From the NCBI GenBank assembly GCA_001939145.1, contig LSRX01000331.1, forward strand, positions 183,603 through 247,602: DNA of 64,000 nt. The letters run 5' to 3'. The notes below the pieces were generated by a model. It was not told where the DNA came from. It made no database searches and was given only the letters and a program-made list of their open reading frames with translations. Made by a program: the position numbers and the translations under genes. Below are positions 53,780 to 64,000 of the stretch, one piece after another. Source of the DNA: Symbiodinium microadriaticum (lineage: Eukaryota > Sar > Dinophyceae > Suessiales > Symbiodiniaceae). Positions within the stretch are counted from its first letter, which is position 1, and every line of letters starts with the position of its first letter.

Positions 53780-55870
53780 CCGACCCTCCGTAAACGAAAC
53801 TTCTAAGCTTTCTCCTAAAGACTAAACCCTACAATCTCACCAATCCCTAAACCCTAAGAACACCTGAACTATCACTAAAAAACCCTAACGCCTAAGCGTT
53901 CCCTAAACCCTAAGCCCCTGTAAACCACTATAAACCCTAGACCCCTCCCTAAACCCCTAGAGCCCCAAGATCTCCCCTAAACCCTAAACCCCGATAAACC
54001 CCTAGGCCCTACACCCCTTGTGACATTCCCCAACCCCTTAACCCTGAACCCCTAAACACTAAACCCCTAACCCCTCAGGCCTTTAACCCTGAACCTCGAA
54101 ACCCTAAGCCCTAAATCCTAAACCCCTAAACCCCTACACCCCTAAACCCCTAAACCCCCAAACCTTAACCCCTAAACCCCTGAACCCCCAAAACCCCTAA
54201 ACCCCTAACCCCCGAAACCTCAACCCCTAAACCCCAAAACCCCTGAACCCCTAAGCCCCACATAAGGTCGGTCAACAAGAGAGCGGGTAGAGCTGCTGCT
54301 CCAGCTAATGTGTCCTGGTCTGAATGACGGGGAGAGTTTGAGAGGGTTTAGGGTTTGGGGTTTAGGGTTCTCTGAATAACCGGGGAGAGTTAAGAGGGCT
54401 TTCAGGGAAGGTTTTGGGGTGCTTAAGAGGGTTCACAGGGAAGGTTTGGGGGGTGTAGGGGAAGGCTTGGGGGGTTTAAGGGAAGGTTTGGGATTTCAGG
54501 GAAAGTTTGGGGGTTTAAGAGGGCTTAAGGGAAGGTTACAGGGAAGGCTTGGGGGTTTAGGAGTTGACAGTCGAGGGTTTTAGAACCTGGGATTTAATCT
54601 TTATGTCATAGGAGGGTGTTTTTGTTGGCCATGGGTTTAATGCGATTTTGCAGGGGCACTGGTTTAGCGAAGGGTTCGGCAAAGGCTCAGGGTTTTGGAT
54701 TTAGGGTTCAGGTTTATGGATGTCGCCTAATTTGCAAGAGTATTGGGCTTACCGGATAGATGATACAGGGGGTTATATTAGAGCGGTTAAACGAACCCCA
54801 AAAGCCAATACTGCCAAAGCTGCAGGGCCTGCAAAGGCTTCGAACTATTCTACTTACTATTTGGGGTTTAAATATAGAAGCCTAAATACTCGCCAAGCTT
54901 TTTCCTTAGGGCTCCTTATTTTTATAATAGTGTAAAAGGAGTCCTTGAGACTCCTGTATTAGGGTGGGGACGATGGCTTGAGTAGGTTTTGGGGCACCTA
55001 GACGATCCTAGACTCCAAATCCTTTCATTGAGCCGAAGGGGTTCAGGCGATGGATAGAGGCATCATGCTCAAGCCTCTTGGTTGATAGTCTTGGGCTCAT
55101 CGGTCCCAGAGGCTCCAAGTGAGACTCATTAGCATAGTTTGGGGAGGTCAGGTTTGATACGTGATGCGATGCTCCCACCCCCGCATCCGATAACCCTGGC
55201 TCGCTTCAGAGCTCCACGTAAAGCGAAAAGCTGTGTTTGGAAGCGGCGTGCAAACAGATTCCATTGTAATCCAAGCACAGCTTCCAGTATGAGTACACCC
55301 ATTTCATCGTCTAGGCACCGTATGTTTTCATCTCAAGCATGCATGCCGTCGTTATCATTTCAATAACCGTGGTTGACGCTGTGATGTGAGTCTTCCCTAG
55401 TTTGCGCAAGAGATCGTGCGAGCAATAAAAGATACGCTCTGTTTCATCTACGCCGAAATAATGACGAAAGACCTGAGCAGCCCGAAGTCCTCAACCCGGC
55501 TCCCCATATGCAGAGCCCTTATGTAAAACAGCACCCTGTCTCCTGAATGCCATGCATGCCCTAAACCCCAAACCCTAAACCCGTAAAACAGCACCCTGTA
55601 TCCTGAATGCCATGCATGCGACGCAGGCCAAGTTCTTTGGCCCTCGTTAATTGTCGAGATGGTCAGAGGGCGGCGGCCTTTGAATGCACATGGCTATTGT
55701 GGTAGGATGTGGAAGGGTCCCTTATGTCAGTGGCGTGATGCGCAGAAGCCCAAAAAACTGTACCAGAAAAATGCACCTAAGCAACTTCGGCCGTCTTCGA
55801 AAGCCCCAGAAGTGCCACTCGTCTTTACAGCGTCGGTTCCGACTTCCTTATCGAGGCAGGTGCTCCAGGT
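53780..55870. other. Telomere-like arrays and intron-like sequence
   Basis: CCCTAAA arrays 53820-54260 switch to GGGTTTAAGGGAAGGTTTGG-type repeats 54340-54560. Open frames at 54720-54935 and 55139-55366 have no recognised product. Confidence 0.5.
55523..55619. repeat. 37-bp duplication around a 23-bp CCCTAAA insert
   Basis: 55523-55559 and 55583-55619 match at 36 of 37 positions (GTAAAACAGCACCCTGT then C or A, then TCCTGAATGCCATGC). Confidence 0.9.
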
Positions 55871-55874
55871 TCAG

Positions 55875-55920
55875 GTACATGGATCGCTTCGCTGAGGTTG
55901 GCATGGTGGACGCAACAAAG
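55875..55920 (+). CDS. Candidate exon, unknown product
   Basis: YMDRFAEVGMVDATK between TTCAG|G and AAG before GCCCTA, the AG|G and GC pattern of the WrbA gene. Confidence 0.4.
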
Positions 55921-56860
55921 GCCCTAGACCCGAAACCCCAAACCGCTAAACCCTAAACCCTGGGTTTCAGGGTTTAGGGTTTTAGGGCTTCAGGGTGTAA
56001 GGGTTTAGGGTTTAGGGTTTTAGGGTTTTGGGTTTTGGGTTTTAGGGTTTAGGGTTTCGGTTTTAGGTTTAGGGTTTACGGTTTTAGGGTATAGATCGCC
56101 GTCGCCAAAATCTTTCACCAGGCTTGCGATGGCTTGGCAACGGCGATGTTTGGATACTTTATTATAAATATATATATATATATATTTATTTATTTATTTA
56201 TTCATATTACAGGCAGGATCCTTCGTACAGACAAGCTGTAGGCATCAGCAAACCACAACATGTTGATGCTGGCTTGGATTCACACCGTCTGCGGCGGCCA
56301 AGTACTTGACTGCTATGGCAGTGCTGTGTTTGCGTGGTACGGTTTTCGACATACCTCGCCTGATGGTGGGACCGCAAGGCATTCCGTCCGATTCAGCATC
56401 CCGTTGACCATCACGGTCCAAGATTGTGATTACTGGGATGTTGGGTCAGTTCATTTGACGCCAGGACATCTTGGACGGAGATTTGGGTTTTCGGCATCAT
56501 GATTCCTACGGGAAGACTTGTGGTGCGCATCAATCAGGTCTGCAGACTCAGCAAGCCTTAAGCCCTCGCCCACTAACACACAAAGTCGTATCCCTACACC
56601 ACCGTCAGAGCCAAAAGCTCTGCACCATCAAGCTTAAATCCATTTTTCTCAAAACCCTAACTCTATAAACCCTTAACCGATTCCTCTCCATATTGTTACA
56701 GATGTTACAGACCCTCAGGTGAACGGACTCAAAAGGCCAAAGTCTCCCCTCAGTCGGCTTCGGGCACTTTTCCCATCGCACGACTCCCACGTTGAACTTT
56801 CGAGGACAGGTCAGGTCCAAGCAGCATCCCGCCTGGGATGCTCAAACTCAACGAAACCCT

Positions 56861-56934
56861 ACCCATCTTGTGGTTCATATTTAGGATCCTATAAGGTAAT
56901 CCCCAAAAAGGAACTACTTAGGGGCCCATGGGTA
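56861..56934. mobile_element. Family A palindromic element, copy 14 (deleted)
   Basis: The left arm is truncated after TACCCAT and the right arm is complete, a deletion much like that in copy 11. Confidence 0.75.
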
Positions 56935-57158
56935 AACCCTAAACTCACTGACCGACTCGAGCGTCTCGATTGAGTATCACCTTCCTTTAGGCAAGACTTG
57001 CCTGCCTGATATCAAAGACCCACACCCTAAACCCAAAGCCCAAAGCCCCACAAAATAGGATGCTGAAGGCCTCAACAGCGAGCTCACACAGTGAAGCAAG
57101 AAATTCCCAGAAGGGACCTTCGCCCAAGATTCGAGTCCTTGGTTTTAGAGTTTAATTA

Positions 57159-57263
57159 GAGTCTATGGGGTTATGAGGTTTTTTGGGGGTCAGCTATAGG
57201 GTTTAGTAGGGAGTCTATGGGGTTATGAGGTTTTTTGGGGTCTGCTATAGGGTTTAGTTGGGA
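57159..57263. repeat. 52-bp tandem duplication ending in GGGTTTAG
   Basis: Two copies of AGTCTATGGGGTTATGAGGT followed by TTTTTTGGGG and CTATAGGGTTTAGT. Confidence 0.85.
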
Positions 57264-57623
57264 GTGTTGCGGCCTGAGGATGTGAGGGTTCAGGATCCTT
57301 TCAGTGGATGCCGTTGCTTTCTCACCCTGTTTCAGCTGCTTCGGGGTTTTGGGGTTTAGGGTTTCCGGCATAGCTTCTAATACGGCTTATACGTCTAAAC
57401 CTTCAACCTTACTTCGGCCCCGACCAGAGAATCGTAGTTCATACCGATACCATGCATAGAGTTAAAAGGTCTAGCCATGAATCTGCGAGGTTCCTGCACA
57501 GAGGGCACAGCATAGCTGCAACCGGACATGCCGAAGGTATGCTCCCAAACCAGCTGCTCACTCGTGCCACGCTTCCAAAGCGCCGTCCTTTTCTCGAACT
57601 GCGCAGTCTAGGGTTGACGCCTA

Positions 57624-57717
57624 TACCCATAGGCTCCAAAGTAGTTCCTTTTTGTGGTTCATGTTTAGAATCCTATAAGGTAATCCCAAAAAGGAACTAC
57701 TTAGGGGCCTATGGGTA
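57624..57717. mobile_element. Family A palindromic element, copy 15
   Basis: Near-complete, reverse-orientation core, TA on both ends. Confidence 0.85.
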
Positions 57718-57719
57718 TC

Positions 57720-58990
57720 CTTATAAACCCTAAACGGATTGATTTAGCACTTTGCGTTGGGAAGGTGCGAAGTTCGGAAGCCTAAGACTTTCCTAGCCGG
57801 CTCCCAGAAGCCCTTTTAAGCACCGAGAGCCTGACCTAAACCCTGAAGTCTGGCCGCGAATCTGGACCAAAGATTCCAAACACTGAAACATGTTTTGCCG
57901 GGTCTGGGAAAAGGCTGCTGCGCTTTAGGGCAGTCTCACGCATCAGTTGGTTCGCAGGCTCTACTGCAGGCATGCCAAGAACGTTCAGTTTCGTGAAGCT
58001 GTGCTTCCTTAGCCCGTGCCAATCTTGGTGATTATACACGGAAATGTCCTTATAGTCCCTAGTGCGATTTATTAGGTTTCCGGTGGTAGCCCTAAACCTC
58101 TGAAACGGAAAAACGGGACGGATTCATGCCAGAGTTGCTCCTCCTGAGTTGTGAAATCCCGAATCCCAGCTTCATGCAACAGGATCTCACAATCAAGTAG
58201 CTCAGAGTTCAATGGGTGCAGGTGAATCTGCACAAAGTCTTTTAAATGGGGCTGTGTCATTTGATGCTCCCACGCAGGGGGCTTCAGATGTGCCGAAATC
58301 TCTCATCTACACCTAATTTCCACCCATTCTTGAAGCCTTCAAAAGAAGCGGTCGCCCCCTAGACGAGCCTCAGACCACCCCTGAAAAAGCTCCTGATACC
58401 CTACCTGTAGCTGGAAAGACCTACCTTTTCAGGGTTCCTTATCATGGTTTCTATATATATAGTTCCTTAAAAAGGGTAGGTCTTTTCGGTTACAGGGTAC
58501 GAACTAAGCCCTATGAACCCTACCCTCATAAATACAGGTCAGGAGGTCTTCGTTTGCATTGGACCAAACTGCATGCCTCGGTAAAAAAAGCGCTGGATGG
58601 TAACACGAGGGGCCGGAAGCACACCTCCCTCCTCAGGGTTCCTCACGCGACTGTGGTCAAGAGGCTCCGGGCTAAGACATTCGTACCTGGGGAGCCCTGT
58701 AAAGTATATCACAAATGACTCGTTGGTTTTTAAGATCTTTTGAGTATACATTGGTAAGCCGCATGTTTTCTCTACTACAGTACTTTCTGCATCAGGTACT
58801 CGTATGTCTTATTTTATGTACTACTTGTTATACAGTGCAGACTGTATTTTGTGTAATACATGTTACATGCTGTACATCTAAGATAAGATAGGTGTTTTGA
58901 CATATTGTTTTTTTATTTTTTCTTTATACTCACACTCATACATATTATTGGCCGTGTTGTTTGTCAAAACGTTGTTTCGGATTTCTTTTG
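57720..58990. other. No gene recognised
   Basis: Minus-strand frames at 57836-58039, 58072-58260 and 58539-58751 are open but unrecognised. Holds a family G element and an AT-rich stretch at 58780-58940. Confidence 0.45.
58397..58499. mobile_element. Family G inverted-repeat element, copy 2
   Basis: TACCCTACCTGTAGCTGGAA to TTTTCGGTTACAGGGTA; inner GACCTACC and GGTAGGTC pair; core similar to 48884-48977. Confidence 0.65.
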
Positions 58991-58998
58991 TAATGCAG

Positions 58999-59059
58999 GA
59001 TTCAGTCTTCGAAACTTCATGAAAACTGCAAGTGCATGGGGGCACCTGCTTCGAAGCAG
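58999..59059 (+). CDS. Candidate exon, unknown product
   Basis: After a pyrimidine-rich stretch and ATGCAG the frame reads IQSSKLHENCKCMGAPASKQ up to CAG before GTTTGG. Another frame is also open. Confidence 0.35.
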
Positions 59060-59534
59060 GTTTGGTAACCTTTCATGTGCTGCGAGTTGCATGTACAGAC
59101 TTCACGGACGTTATTATAGGGTGTTCGCAAGCATTGCGAGATAGTGATAAACCCTAGGCCCTAAACCCTAAACCGTCGTTAAGAAAAGGAAGTCCAGGAA
59201 TGGCTTACGACAAAGCGAGACTCCTGCTGACGACCTTCTCTGCAGCTGTCCGAAAGCTTTCCGCGCTTTGCACTTCATGGCTCCAGTGCTACGAAGGAGA
59301 CTCTCATGTATTCAACCGAGTAGTCAAGGGTAGAGGCTTTGGGGTGCCTCTTGCTGGGACAGGCGCCACTTCGGTTGTGTGTGTTGTCCCGGGTAGATCC
59401 GCACGCGGGCATGGCGAGTGCAATGAAGGCCCTGCGACGAAATTGCAGCCATGGTGACATGCAGAGTCAGCTAAGTTCTCAGCGAGTAGCCTGAAGCTTA
59501 TTGCTAGTACGAAGTAGCAGGCCCAGCGCCGACA

Positions 59535-59790
59535 CTGGTGATGATGATGATAAGGAGGATGGTGACAAGGATGAGAATGGCGGTCATGATGGCGATTGCG
59601 ATGACGATCGCGATGACGATGGCGATGACGATGTTGATGATGTTGATGATGATGTTGATGCTAGTTATGATGAAGGTCACGATTGATGGGAATGACGAGG
59701 GTGCTGATGGTGACGATGATAACTTATACCGATGATGGTGATAATGATAATGATAACGGTGATGATGATGGTGATCATGATCATGATGAC
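59535..59790. repeat. GATGAT triplet-rich region
   Basis: GAT/GGT/GAC triplets keep several frames open as poly-Asp or poly-Met; not taken as coding. Confidence 0.8.
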
Positions 59791-60376
59791 GCTGTAGCGG
59801 CGATAGAGTTAATTGCTGTAGGTGACTGTGTTGGTGGGTGCATACAAGAGTCTAATACGATGATCGACTACTTCGGACGAACATGTGCACGAGGATGATC
59901 GTAACCACTATGGATGTCTGGTTGATGTATTTTCTCGGCACCCAGCTGGCCGGTGCGCATGGGGAGAGGATGCCAAGAGATCATCACAACAACCCGGTTG
60001 CCATCATCGCTTGAATCATCTTCGTGATGCTCGTCCTGCAGCTACCACCATCATCATAGTAGCTATGGCCGTGGGAACACCACAAGACGAGCATCAGGCA
60101 CGAGCTTCAAATCCACCACATGCAGAACACGGTGTGGTTTGCCGCAGGTGGTGCCAAGCCATCTCAACCCACAAACTAACGAATACTCCCGCCCCGAAAG
60201 TTGCATACTTTCGGTCGGACCAGTATCCGCTTTGAATCAGTCCCCAGTAAGGCCCTAGAATGTATGATATACCATGATTTACACCAAACCTTTTCTCTGA
60301 TTTTGTAGGGAGGGGGGGGGGGGGTTGCATGCTCGGAGCTGTAGTTTACCTCTAGCTTAGGGGCTTTAAACACAAG

Positions 60377-60463
60377 GCTGACGTCCAGAAAAGACCGCCA
60401 GGTCCAGCAGAAGGATGAGGAGGGCGAGTTCCTGCAGATGGCGGCCCTGCAAGAGAACATGAG
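60377..60463 (+). CDS. Candidate exon, coiled-coil-like
   Basis: LTSRKDRQVQQKDEEGEFLQ and MAALQENM between CACAAG|G and GAG before GTGCCT. Highly charged helix; family unknown. Confidence 0.45.
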
Positions 60464-60936
60464 GTGCCTTCGTAGGGGCTGAGTAGGTAACCTTTAACCT
60501 TTTGGGGCTTATTATAGAAACCTATTATACTTCAACGGGTTAACCTTTCTTGGGCTAAGCCTTTGCCTTCCCAGAATCCGACTTCGCCTTGAGGATGCGC
60601 CCAGTCTTTGGGGGCTTAGGGCGTTTAGGGTCTAGGTTTTGCGGGCTAAGGGGTTTAGGGTTTAGGGTTTAGGGGTTGTAGGTTTTCGAGTTTAGGGTTC
60701 AGGGCTTTAGGATGTGGAGCTGCTAACACAGGGGGGTTGAGAACTTGAATAGCGTTTCATAAGGGTTTGCTCCTTGTTTCGTTTGTTTCGTGGGGGGGCC
60801 TTGAGAATTAGAAAGGGTTTTCGGGGTATACCAAGGAAAAAGTTTTACAAGGACTACAACCGGACATCTCACTAGCCGTTCAGAGCCCTATTTCGTCTGT
60901 CACAGGTAGCAGGCAGCTCGGGGTTTAGGGCACAAG

Positions 60937-61072
60937 GCCAGCTGTTCGCTATGACAAGCCGCGCCCAACAGCGACATCAACAGGATCAGCAACGAGCATG
61001 CTCAAGCCGATGCCTGTTGAAATCAGAATTGAGCAAGCGAGTCCGAAACCGCAGAACCACACAACGGCTTAT
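60937..61072 (+). CDS. Candidate exon, unknown product
   Basis: At 136 bp this is the longest well-bordered candidate. It starts ACAAG|G, reads PAVRYDKPRPTATSTGSATS and later KPMPVEIRIEQASPKPQNHT, and ends TAT before GTAAGC, a canonical donor. Confidence 0.5.
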
Positions 61073-61389
61073 GTAAGCCCTAGGTGTATATACCACTTCC
61101 CACCCACACAGAAACCGCACATGTCCAACATCAAGCCCCAAAAAAGAAACCCGGGTCAACTTCAGTGGAAATCTGATGCTGCTCCGGTAACATGCCCTTT
61201 CCGATCAGCAATGCAAGCCTCATGACTCATGAGGCCTTATAATCTTTAATTAGCGCTCCATGAAAACAGACATTCCATCCGTCCAGGACCGTGCATGTTA
61301 GCTTGCAAAGCCCGAGAAGCATGCAACGTTCTACGACCCTGTCGATATGGCACCTTGACAGCTTAGCGCCGCCACACTCTTAAGCTGAG

Positions 61390-61455
61390 ACCCTACACCT
61401 GGCTCTGGAGGACTTTGAGCAACTGCAGGATCTGCGCTGGGGTGCCGCCCTCAGG
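61390..61455 (+). CDS. Candidate exon, unknown product
   Basis: TLHLALEDFEQLQDLRWGAA and LR, ending AGG before GTTGGC. If unspliced it runs to a TAG at about 61494. Confidence 0.4.
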
Positions 61456-61559
61456 GTTGGCTGGCAAACATTCCAACTGCAGCTCAACACTTAGCCTTGA
61501 ATCTTTGCTGTTATAGTTAGAGTCGGAGTTGCGTAATAGAGCAGTAGAGTAGTCGAGCA

Positions 61560-61780
61560 GGAGCAGTAGCCGTACCAGTATGTAGTCATGTAGTGTGTAG
61601 GAGGGGGTAGTAATAGGCGTCGTCGTCGGCGTCGTCGCGTCGTCGTCTTAGTGGCAGCAGAGGTAGGAGGAGGAGGAGGAGGAGAAGGAGGAGGAGGGAC
61701 AGGAGTGTGAGCAGGAGTGGGAGCGCAGGTGGCAGTGGCAGTAGGCGTCGGAGTAGGAGTAGGATGAAGCGGAGTAGATA
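61560..61780. repeat. GTAG, GTC and GGA microsatellites
   Basis: AGTAG, TCGTCG and GGAGGA runs. Confidence 0.85.
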
Positions 61781-62338
61781 AATGGATAGCTAGCTAGACT
61801 TGTAGATGTTTAGATCGATGCCCAGATAGAAAAATAGCTCTCTAGAGACAGGCAGACTGTCCGATCACAAATGACAGATGTATGATTGCATGATTATGAT
61901 TCTGTGTACGTTGTTGTTGCGTGACTGCTGTACTGTGATTGAACCGAGACTTCTGAAAAGGCATGATGTGACGGTTGAGAACCCCAACATTTCATGCGTG
62001 CCCTAGACTCTCGACCCTGAATTAACAGATCAGAAGACCAGTAAACCGGTTATACCCTATTGATACGACAATGCTGACAATGCTCAACCCTTTAACCGTA
62101 AGTCTACTGCTTCCTTAGAGAACCTATTCGCTTCCGAGTCTTCCTGGGTGTTCAGCAAGGCCCCCAAATCCCATGCCCCACGCGTTTAGTTTGGAGTCTA
62201 GTTATGATTCAGCATGTAGCTGCATTATGCCTACGAGTCAGATGAAACCATGTTCTAAGTCCTGAAACTACAGCCCCATGTTTTGCCCCATGTTGGTTCT
62301 ATAGCCCTGGCTCGAGTTTACTTGCTGGATCTTGGCAG

Positions 62339-62412
62339 GACATGATGAAAGAAACTGGCGTAGCCCCCCTGGAGAAGCATCCGGAGGGAACCGGAATCCC
62401 GAGCCCTGGAAA
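62339..62412 (+). CDS. Candidate exon, unknown product
   Basis: DMMKETGVAPLEKHPEGTGI after TTGGCAG|G. The 3' end is uncertain. Confidence 0.35.
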
Positions 62413-62750
62413 TTATGCTTAAAGCCTTAACCCCTGAATCCGCAACCCCCACTGCCTTCAACCTGAATGTAGACCCCAGATGAATCAACCCTCATGCTTG
62501 AAAGGCCTTAGTTGCGATCGCACAACCAACGTTTTGATGAAGAGAGGCTTGTTTGTTGGAAATCAAGATTCAACATCCAACCCTCTTTCCTGAACTAGGA
62601 TACCCAGTCTAAGACCAAACCCTAAGCCTTATTCCCCAAACCCTAAACCCTAAAACCCTAAAACCCTAAACCCTAAACCCTGAACCCTAAACCCCAAACC
62701 CCAAACCCTAAAACCCCGAATCCCGACTCCGAAGCTCCGGGAGCCTTCAG

Positions 62751-62790
62751 GTCATGTCCGGCTGCATCGCTGGCCTTTTGAAAATTGAAG
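62751..62790 (+). CDS. Candidate exon, unknown product
   Basis: VMSGCIAGLLKIE between CTTCAG|G and GAAG before GCACCC (GC start). CCCTAAA repeats before it and TTTAGGG repeats after it. Confidence 0.4.
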
Positions 62791-63253
62791 GCACCCTAGG
62801 ACGCCCCCCCGGTTTAGGGTTTAGGGTTTTAGGGGAAAGGGTGGAGGGTTGTGGGTGTAGGGTTTAGTGTGTCTAGGAGTCTTGCTGCTTGTTTATGGAG
62901 GATTTAGGGGTTTCTGCTTCCGAGAGCTTGTTTTTTTCTAGGACTCATGCCATGGTTTTGGGGATTAAGGGTTTCGGGTTTACGGGTTTTAGGGTCTAGG
63001 CGACGGGGGTTTCGGGTATTCTGGGCTTGAGGTATCAGGATGATGTGCAGGTTTGGGGGGACTTTCGCTGAGAGGGTTTAGGGTTTACAAGGGTTGAGGA
63101 TTTGGGGATACGAGGTTCAGGGTGAATTCTAGACTACTAAACCCTAAACCCTAAACCGTTACTTGGTATTCGCGGTACCAAAAGTAGCACTGAACCCTAA
63201 CTCCGTAAAGCCGGGCTAGTCCAAGGACTCGACCAAACCTTACCGGCCCTGTT

Positions 63254-63343
63254 TACCCATAGGCTCCTTAGTAGTTCCTCCTTGTGGTTCATATGTAGGA
63301 TCCTATAAGGTAATCCCAAGAAGGACTTTGGAGCCTATGGGTA
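63254..63343. mobile_element. Family A palindromic element, copy 16
   Basis: Slightly shortened right arm (GGACTTTGGAGCCTATGGGT). Confidence 0.8.
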
Positions 63344-63490
63344 AAGGAATGGTATTCTGTGAATTTCAATTCACGTTTGGTTCAGAAGTCTACTTGCTCC
63401 TGCGAGTGCGACCCTATAGTCAGTATGTTTCCCAACGTCCAACCGGTCAAAGGACAACCAGTCATCTGCCTCCAGGTCGGCTTGCCTCAC

Positions 63491-63610
63491 CCCCAATGTT
63501 CCAAGTACTCCCTAAAGCCTAAACCCTAAACCCCAATGTTCCAAGTACTCCCTAAACCCTAAACCCCAATATTCCAAGTACTCCCTAATTGTTCCAAGTA
63601 CTCCCTAAAC
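63491..63610. repeat. Four copies of a short unit separated by CCCTAAA
   Basis: TTCCAAGTACTCCCTAA occurs four times; the copies are separated by 0-2 CCCTAAA units. Confidence 0.85.
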
Positions 63611-63666
63611 CCAAGTTGAAGTGGCACAGAACGCAGACGAAGGCTCTGGTGCAAGCTGACACTAAG

Positions 63667-63758
63667 GCTCCGGAGCACACGAGCCGCTCGTGTCCATGCA
63701 CTTCCCTGTGGAAGCGCCCGCTCCCCCCCCAAAAGGAGCTACAACTACGGATGCCTAG
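63667..63758 (+). CDS. Candidate terminal exon, unknown product
   Basis: After ACTAAG the frame reads SGAHEPLVSMHFPVEAPAPP, then PKGATTTDA and stop. It starts AG|G like the defined exons. A frame of VEVAQNADEGSGA lies immediately upstream (63616-63654) and would join in phase, but the gap of 12 nt is too short for an intron. It ends just before the DinoSL copy, which lies on the other strand. Confidence 0.35.
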
Positions 63759-63825
63759 GAAGTCTTGAGCCAAAATGGCTACGGAGCATGCCTAGCAAGC
63801 ACAACTAGAGCCAAAATGTTGCAAC
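63740..63825 (-). repeat. Tandem DinoSL relic region
   Basis: On the plus strand two units of about 40 bp follow each other, each starting CTACGGA, containing TGCCTAG and ending GAGCCAAAATG. The first holds the exact leader, the second a diverged leader end (GAGCCAAAATG preceded by TA in place of TT). Tandem truncated leaders are known from retroposed and re-trans-spliced dinoflagellate messages; that origin is inferred here. Confidence 0.6.
63764..63785 (-). other. Dinoflagellate spliced-leader (DinoSL) sequence copy
   Basis: Read on the minus strand this is the complete 22-nt DinoSL, beginning T-CCGTAGCC and ending GGCTCAAG. In dinoflagellates this leader is trans-spliced to the 5' end of nuclear mRNAs. 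It is not followed by a GT donor on the minus strand (next bases ACTTCC), so it looks like a relic of a reverse-transcribed trans-spliced mRNA and not an SL RNA gene. A second, decayed copy lies next to it (63808-63822). Confidence 0.85.
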
Positions 63826-63927
63826 AACATAAAGTTAGTAAAACAGGCGTGAACAAGTACACGAACCGGGTTGCCAGAGGAGAACATCCGAAGAAGGCAT
63901 CTCCTATGAAACGGGCCGTGTCCGCAG

Positions 63928-64000
63928 CTTAATACTGCCGAGTCCGTCAAGGATATCGTCCGCTCCCCGGCGCGGGCCGACCAACGGGAACTCAGGCATA
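63928..64000 (+). CDS. Candidate exon, runs off the window
   Basis: After GTCCGCAG the frame LNTAESVKDIVRSPARADQR stays open to the window edge with GC-rich codons. The product is unknown. Confidence 0.35.

Noticed and set aside
1..64000. Window as a true chromosome end because of the many TTTAGGG units
   Set aside because: Tracts are short, degenerate, on both strands and scattered between exons; no terminal array is present.

Overview
This window is nuclear DNA of a dinoflagellate. The best evidence is an exact 22-nt dinoflagellate spliced-leader sequence (DinoSL) on the minus strand at 63764-63785. It is supported by introns that mostly begin GC or GA and end AG followed by an exonic G, by candidate exons that all read on one strand, and by a gene made of tandemly fused copies of one enzyme domain. 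The DNA is mostly non-coding. It is saturated with degenerate heptamers of the TTTAGGG (CCCTAAA) telomere type, short palindromic elements and microsatellites.

Layout. 1-6000: microsatellites, inverted-repeat elements, telomere-like tracts and a few isolated candidate exons. 6004-27253: one plus-strand gene that I could reconstruct exon by exon. It encodes two consecutive WrbA-type flavodoxin-like NAD(P)H:quinone oxidoreductase domains. Domain 1 runs from 6004 to about 16220 and domain 2 from about 16240 to the stop at 27251. One exon (16192-16269) carries the end of domain 1 and the start of domain 2, which shows the fusion. Exons are 24-103 bp and introns about 0.4-2.8 kb. Of 18 introns I could define, 11 start GC, 2 start GA, 3 start GT and 2 are ambiguous. 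Every 3' site I located is AG|G. The two domains share almost no intron positions. 27254-64000: many short coding-looking islands, again all on the plus strand, between telomere-like tracts. I do not recognise their products; one resembles a SAP motif. The right edge is an open exon.

The most interesting structure is the relation of telomere-like repeats to introns. In most introns of the WrbA gene the G-rich strand (TTTAGGG) follows the 5' splice site and the C-rich strand (CCCTAAA) precedes the 3' splice site. Elsewhere CCCTAAA tracts of 22-84 bp are bracketed by direct duplications of 16-37 bp of unique sequence. One of these duplicates a 3' splice site and the first bases of its exon. This looks like telomeric DNA inserted at staggered breaks, and it suggests a route for intron gain. 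A separate layer is a palindromic element of about 94 bp with TA-flanked ends, present about 17 times, plus at least seven rarer inverted-repeat families.

Limits: exon calls outside the WrbA gene rest on reading frame, composition and splice-like borders only. Equally open stretches occur inside WrbA introns, so some of these calls will be wrong. Domain 1 lacks its first exon and one very short exon near its end, and one exon start in domain 2 was not located.
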